Assembly (NCBI GenBank): GCA_947466165.1
Contig: CANIDW010000149.1
Span: 1 to 5,035 of the forward strand
Direction of reading: 5' to 3'
DNA: 5,035 nt
Origin: Comamonadaceae bacterium
GTDB lineage: Bacteria; Pseudomonadota; Gammaproteobacteria; Burkholderiales; Burkholderiaceae_C
Shown one piece after another: positions 3,366 through 5,035 of this stretch. The translations under genes and the position numbers were made by a program. The first letter of the stretch is position 1, and each line of letters begins with the position of its first letter. The notes below the pieces were generated by a model that did not search any database, had not been told where the DNA came from, and worked only from the letters and a program-made list of their open reading frames with translations.

Positions 3366-5035
3366 ATGTCCCGCGCTACACCCATTAAAAACTACCGCAA
3401 CATCGGTATTTCCGCGCACATTGACGCCGGCAAGACCACCACCACCGAGCGCATTTTGTTTTACACAGGCGTGAGTCACAAAATCGGTGAAGTCCATGAT
3501 GGCGCCGCCACCATGGACTGGATGGAGCAAGAGCAAGAGCGTGGCATCACGATCACCTCGGCGGCCACTACCTGCTTCTGGAAGGGCATGGATTCGTCCT
3601 ACCCTGAGCACCGCATCAACATCATTGACACCCCGGGCCACGTTGACTTCACCATTGAAGTCGAGCGCTCGATGCGCGTGCTTGACGGCGCTTGCATGGT
3701 TTACTGCGCAGTGGGCGGCGTGCAACCCCAGTCCGAGACCGTATGGCGCCAGGCCAACAAGTACAAAGTGCCGCGTCTGGCCTTTGTGAACAAGATGGAC
3801 CGCACCGGTGCCAACTTCTTCAAGGTGGTCGAAGGCATGAAGCTGCGCCTCAAAGCCAGCCCCGTGCCCATGGTCATCCCCATCGGCGCTGAAGAAAGCT
3901 TCACCGGCGTGGTCGACCTGATCATGATGAAAGCCATCATCTGGGACGAAGCTTCGCAAGGCATGAAGTTCGAATACCGCGAAATTCCCCCGGAATTACT
4001 GGCGTCAGCCAAAGAGTGGCGCGAAAAGATGGTTGAGGCCGCCGCTGAAGCCAATGAAGAGCTGATGAACAAATACCTCGAAGAGGGCGACCTCTCTGAG
4101 GCAGAAATTAAATTCGGCATTCGCACCCGTACCATCGCCAGCGAAATCCAGCCCATGTACTGCGGGTCGGCTTTCAAGAATAAGGGTGTGCAGCGGATGC
4201 TGGACGCCGTGATCGACTTCATGCCGGCCCCTATCGACATCCCGCCTGTCACTGGCACGGACGATGACGAAGCACCGGTGAGCCGCACTGCAGACGACGG
4301 CGAGAAATTTTCGGCCCTGGCTTTCAAGCTGATGACCGATCCGTTTGTGGGCCAGCTCACTTTCGTGCGCGTTTACTCGGGCGTTCTGAAAAAAGGCGAC
4401 ACCGTTTACAACCCGATCAAGGGCAAGAAAGAGCGCATCGGCCGTATCGTTCAGATGCACGCCAATGAGCGTCAGGAAGTCAGCGAAATTGTTGCCGGCG
4501 ATATCGCCGCCTGCGTGGGCCTGAAAGACGTGACCACGGGCGAAACATTGTGCGATCCGGACGCCATCATCATGCTCGAGCGCATGGTGTTCCCTGAGCC
4601 TGTGATTGCTCAGGCTGTCGAGCCCAAGACCAAAGCTGACCAGGAAAAAATGGGTATCGCCTTGCAGCGTCTGGCTGCAGAAGACCCATCTTTCCGCGTC
4701 AAGACCGACGAAGAATCCGGTCAGACCATCATCGCCGGCATGGGCGAGTTGCACCTTGAGATCATCGTGGACCGCATGAAGCGCGAGTTCGGCGTGGAGG
4801 CCAATGTCGGCAAGCCGCAAGTGGCTTACCGCGAGACCATCCGCAAGACCGTCGAAGATGCCGAAGGCAAGTTCGTGCGTCAGTCCGGCGGTAAGGGTCA
4901 GTACGGCCACGTGGTGCTGAAGATCGAACCCAACGAGCCGGGCAAGGGTATAGAGTTCATCGACGCCATCAAGGGCGGTGTGGTGCCGCGCGAATACATT
5001 CCTGCGGTTGAAAAAGGCATTCATGAAGCCGTCAC
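3366..5035 (+). CDS. fusA: translation elongation factor G (partial, 3' end beyond window)
   Basis: EF-G is the cytoplasmic GTPase that drives tRNA-mRNA translocation and, with RRF, ribosome recycling. The window holds 556 complete codons of roughly 700 and the frame is open to the edge. GTPase motifs are intact: AHIDAGKT at 17-24 (P loop), RGITI at 59-63 (switch I, Thr62), DTPGH at 88-92 (switch II, catalytic His92), NKMD at 142-145 and GSA at 267-269. The G' insertion spans about 160-260 and domain II begins near 315. Domain III begins near 412 and includes GMGELHLE at 458-465. Domain IV begins near 485, with [11 protein letters not shown] at 506-516; the rest of domain IV and domain V are missing. 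Direct placement after rpsL and rpsG marks it as the canonical str-operon copy, not a divergent paralogue. The start ATG at 3366 gives the typical [15 protein letters not shown]. Its Shine-Dalgarno (GAAAG, 3355-3359) is weak for such a highly expressed gene. Confidence 0.98.
   Translation, partial: MSRATPIKNYRNIGISAHIDAGKTTTTERILFYTGVSHKIGEVHDGAATMDWMEQEQERGITITSAATTCFWKGMDSSYPEHRINIIDTPGHVDFTIEVERSMRVLDGACMVYCAVGGVQPQSETVWRQANKYKVPRLAFVNKMDRTGANFFKVVEGMKLRLKASPVPMVIPIGAEESFTGVVDLIMMKAIIWDEASQGMKFEYREIPPELLASAKEWREKMVEAAAEANEELMNKYLEEGDLSEAEIKFGIRTRTIASEIQPMYCGSAFKNKGVQRMLDAVIDFMPAPIDIPPVTGTDDDEAPVSRTADDGEKFSALAFKLMTDPFVGQLTFVRVYSGVLKKGDTVYNPIKGKKERIGRIVQMHANERQEVSEIVAGDIAACVGLKDVTTGETLCDPDAIIMLERMVFPEPVIAQAVEPKTKADQEKMGIALQRLAAEDPSFRVKTDEESGQTIIAGMGELHLEIIVDRMKREFGVEANVGKPQVAYRETIRKTVEDAEGKFVRQSGGKGQYGHVVLKIEPNEPGKGIEFIDAIKGGVVPREYIPAVEKGIHEAV

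Noticed and set aside
4005..5024. Open frame of 339 codons on the - strand opposite fusA
   Set aside because: It is rich in His, Leu, Ala and Asp in the pattern of an antisense reading of a GC-rich conserved gene, shows no domain, and lies wholly opposite an unmistakable EF-G.
1..5035. Mobile elements, CRISPR repeats, tRNA or rRNA genes, toxin-antitoxin or defence genes
   Set aside because: I looked for terminal repeats, spaced direct repeats, cloverleaf patterns and small gene pairs and saw none. The region is conserved housekeeping sequence.

Overview
This window looks like a chromosomal housekeeping segment from a betaproteobacterium of the order Burkholderiales, most likely a Comamonadaceae member near Rhodoferax or Polaromonas. 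That placement is recognition from memory, not a search. It rests on the wording of ribosomal protein S12 (N-terminus [15 protein letters not shown], then [11 protein letters not shown]), the very conserved EF-G and S7 sequences, and the fairly GC-rich coding sequence. All real genes read on the + strand. Long open frames on the - strand are antisense shadows.

Layout. (1) Positions 1-31 appear to hold the last codons of an unidentified upstream gene, overlapping the next start by 4 nt (TTGA). (2) Positions 28-648 encode a small alpha/beta hydrolase of the COG2945 type. (3) Positions 718-1917 encode an exported DacA/PBP5-type D-alanyl-D-alanine carboxypeptidase with signal peptide, complete SxxK/SGN/KTG active site and C-terminal amphipathic anchor. 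(4) Positions 1918-2090 hold a credible sigma-70-type promoter and a short leader able to form hairpins. (5) The str operon follows: rpsL (S12, 2091-2468), rpsG (S7, 2697-3170) and fusA (EF-G, 3366 to the window edge, cut off after 556 codons).

The last three genes serve translation. S12 sits in the decoding centre, S7 nucleates the 30S head, and EF-G drives translocation. The two genes before them are probably a separate unit: a cell-wall-trimming enzyme and a hydrolase of unknown substrate.

I see no mobile element, CRISPR array, tRNA, rRNA or defence or biosynthetic cluster, and nothing that looks like a wholly new system. The parts not explained by known genes are the two unusually long spacers inside the str operon (228 nt between rpsL and rpsG, 195 nt between rpsG and fusA). 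Both are rich in perfect inverted repeats. The rpsG-fusA spacer can also form two mutually exclusive folds. These are the best candidates for undescribed regulation (S7 autoregulation, attenuation or RNA processing), but they have only been judged by eye.
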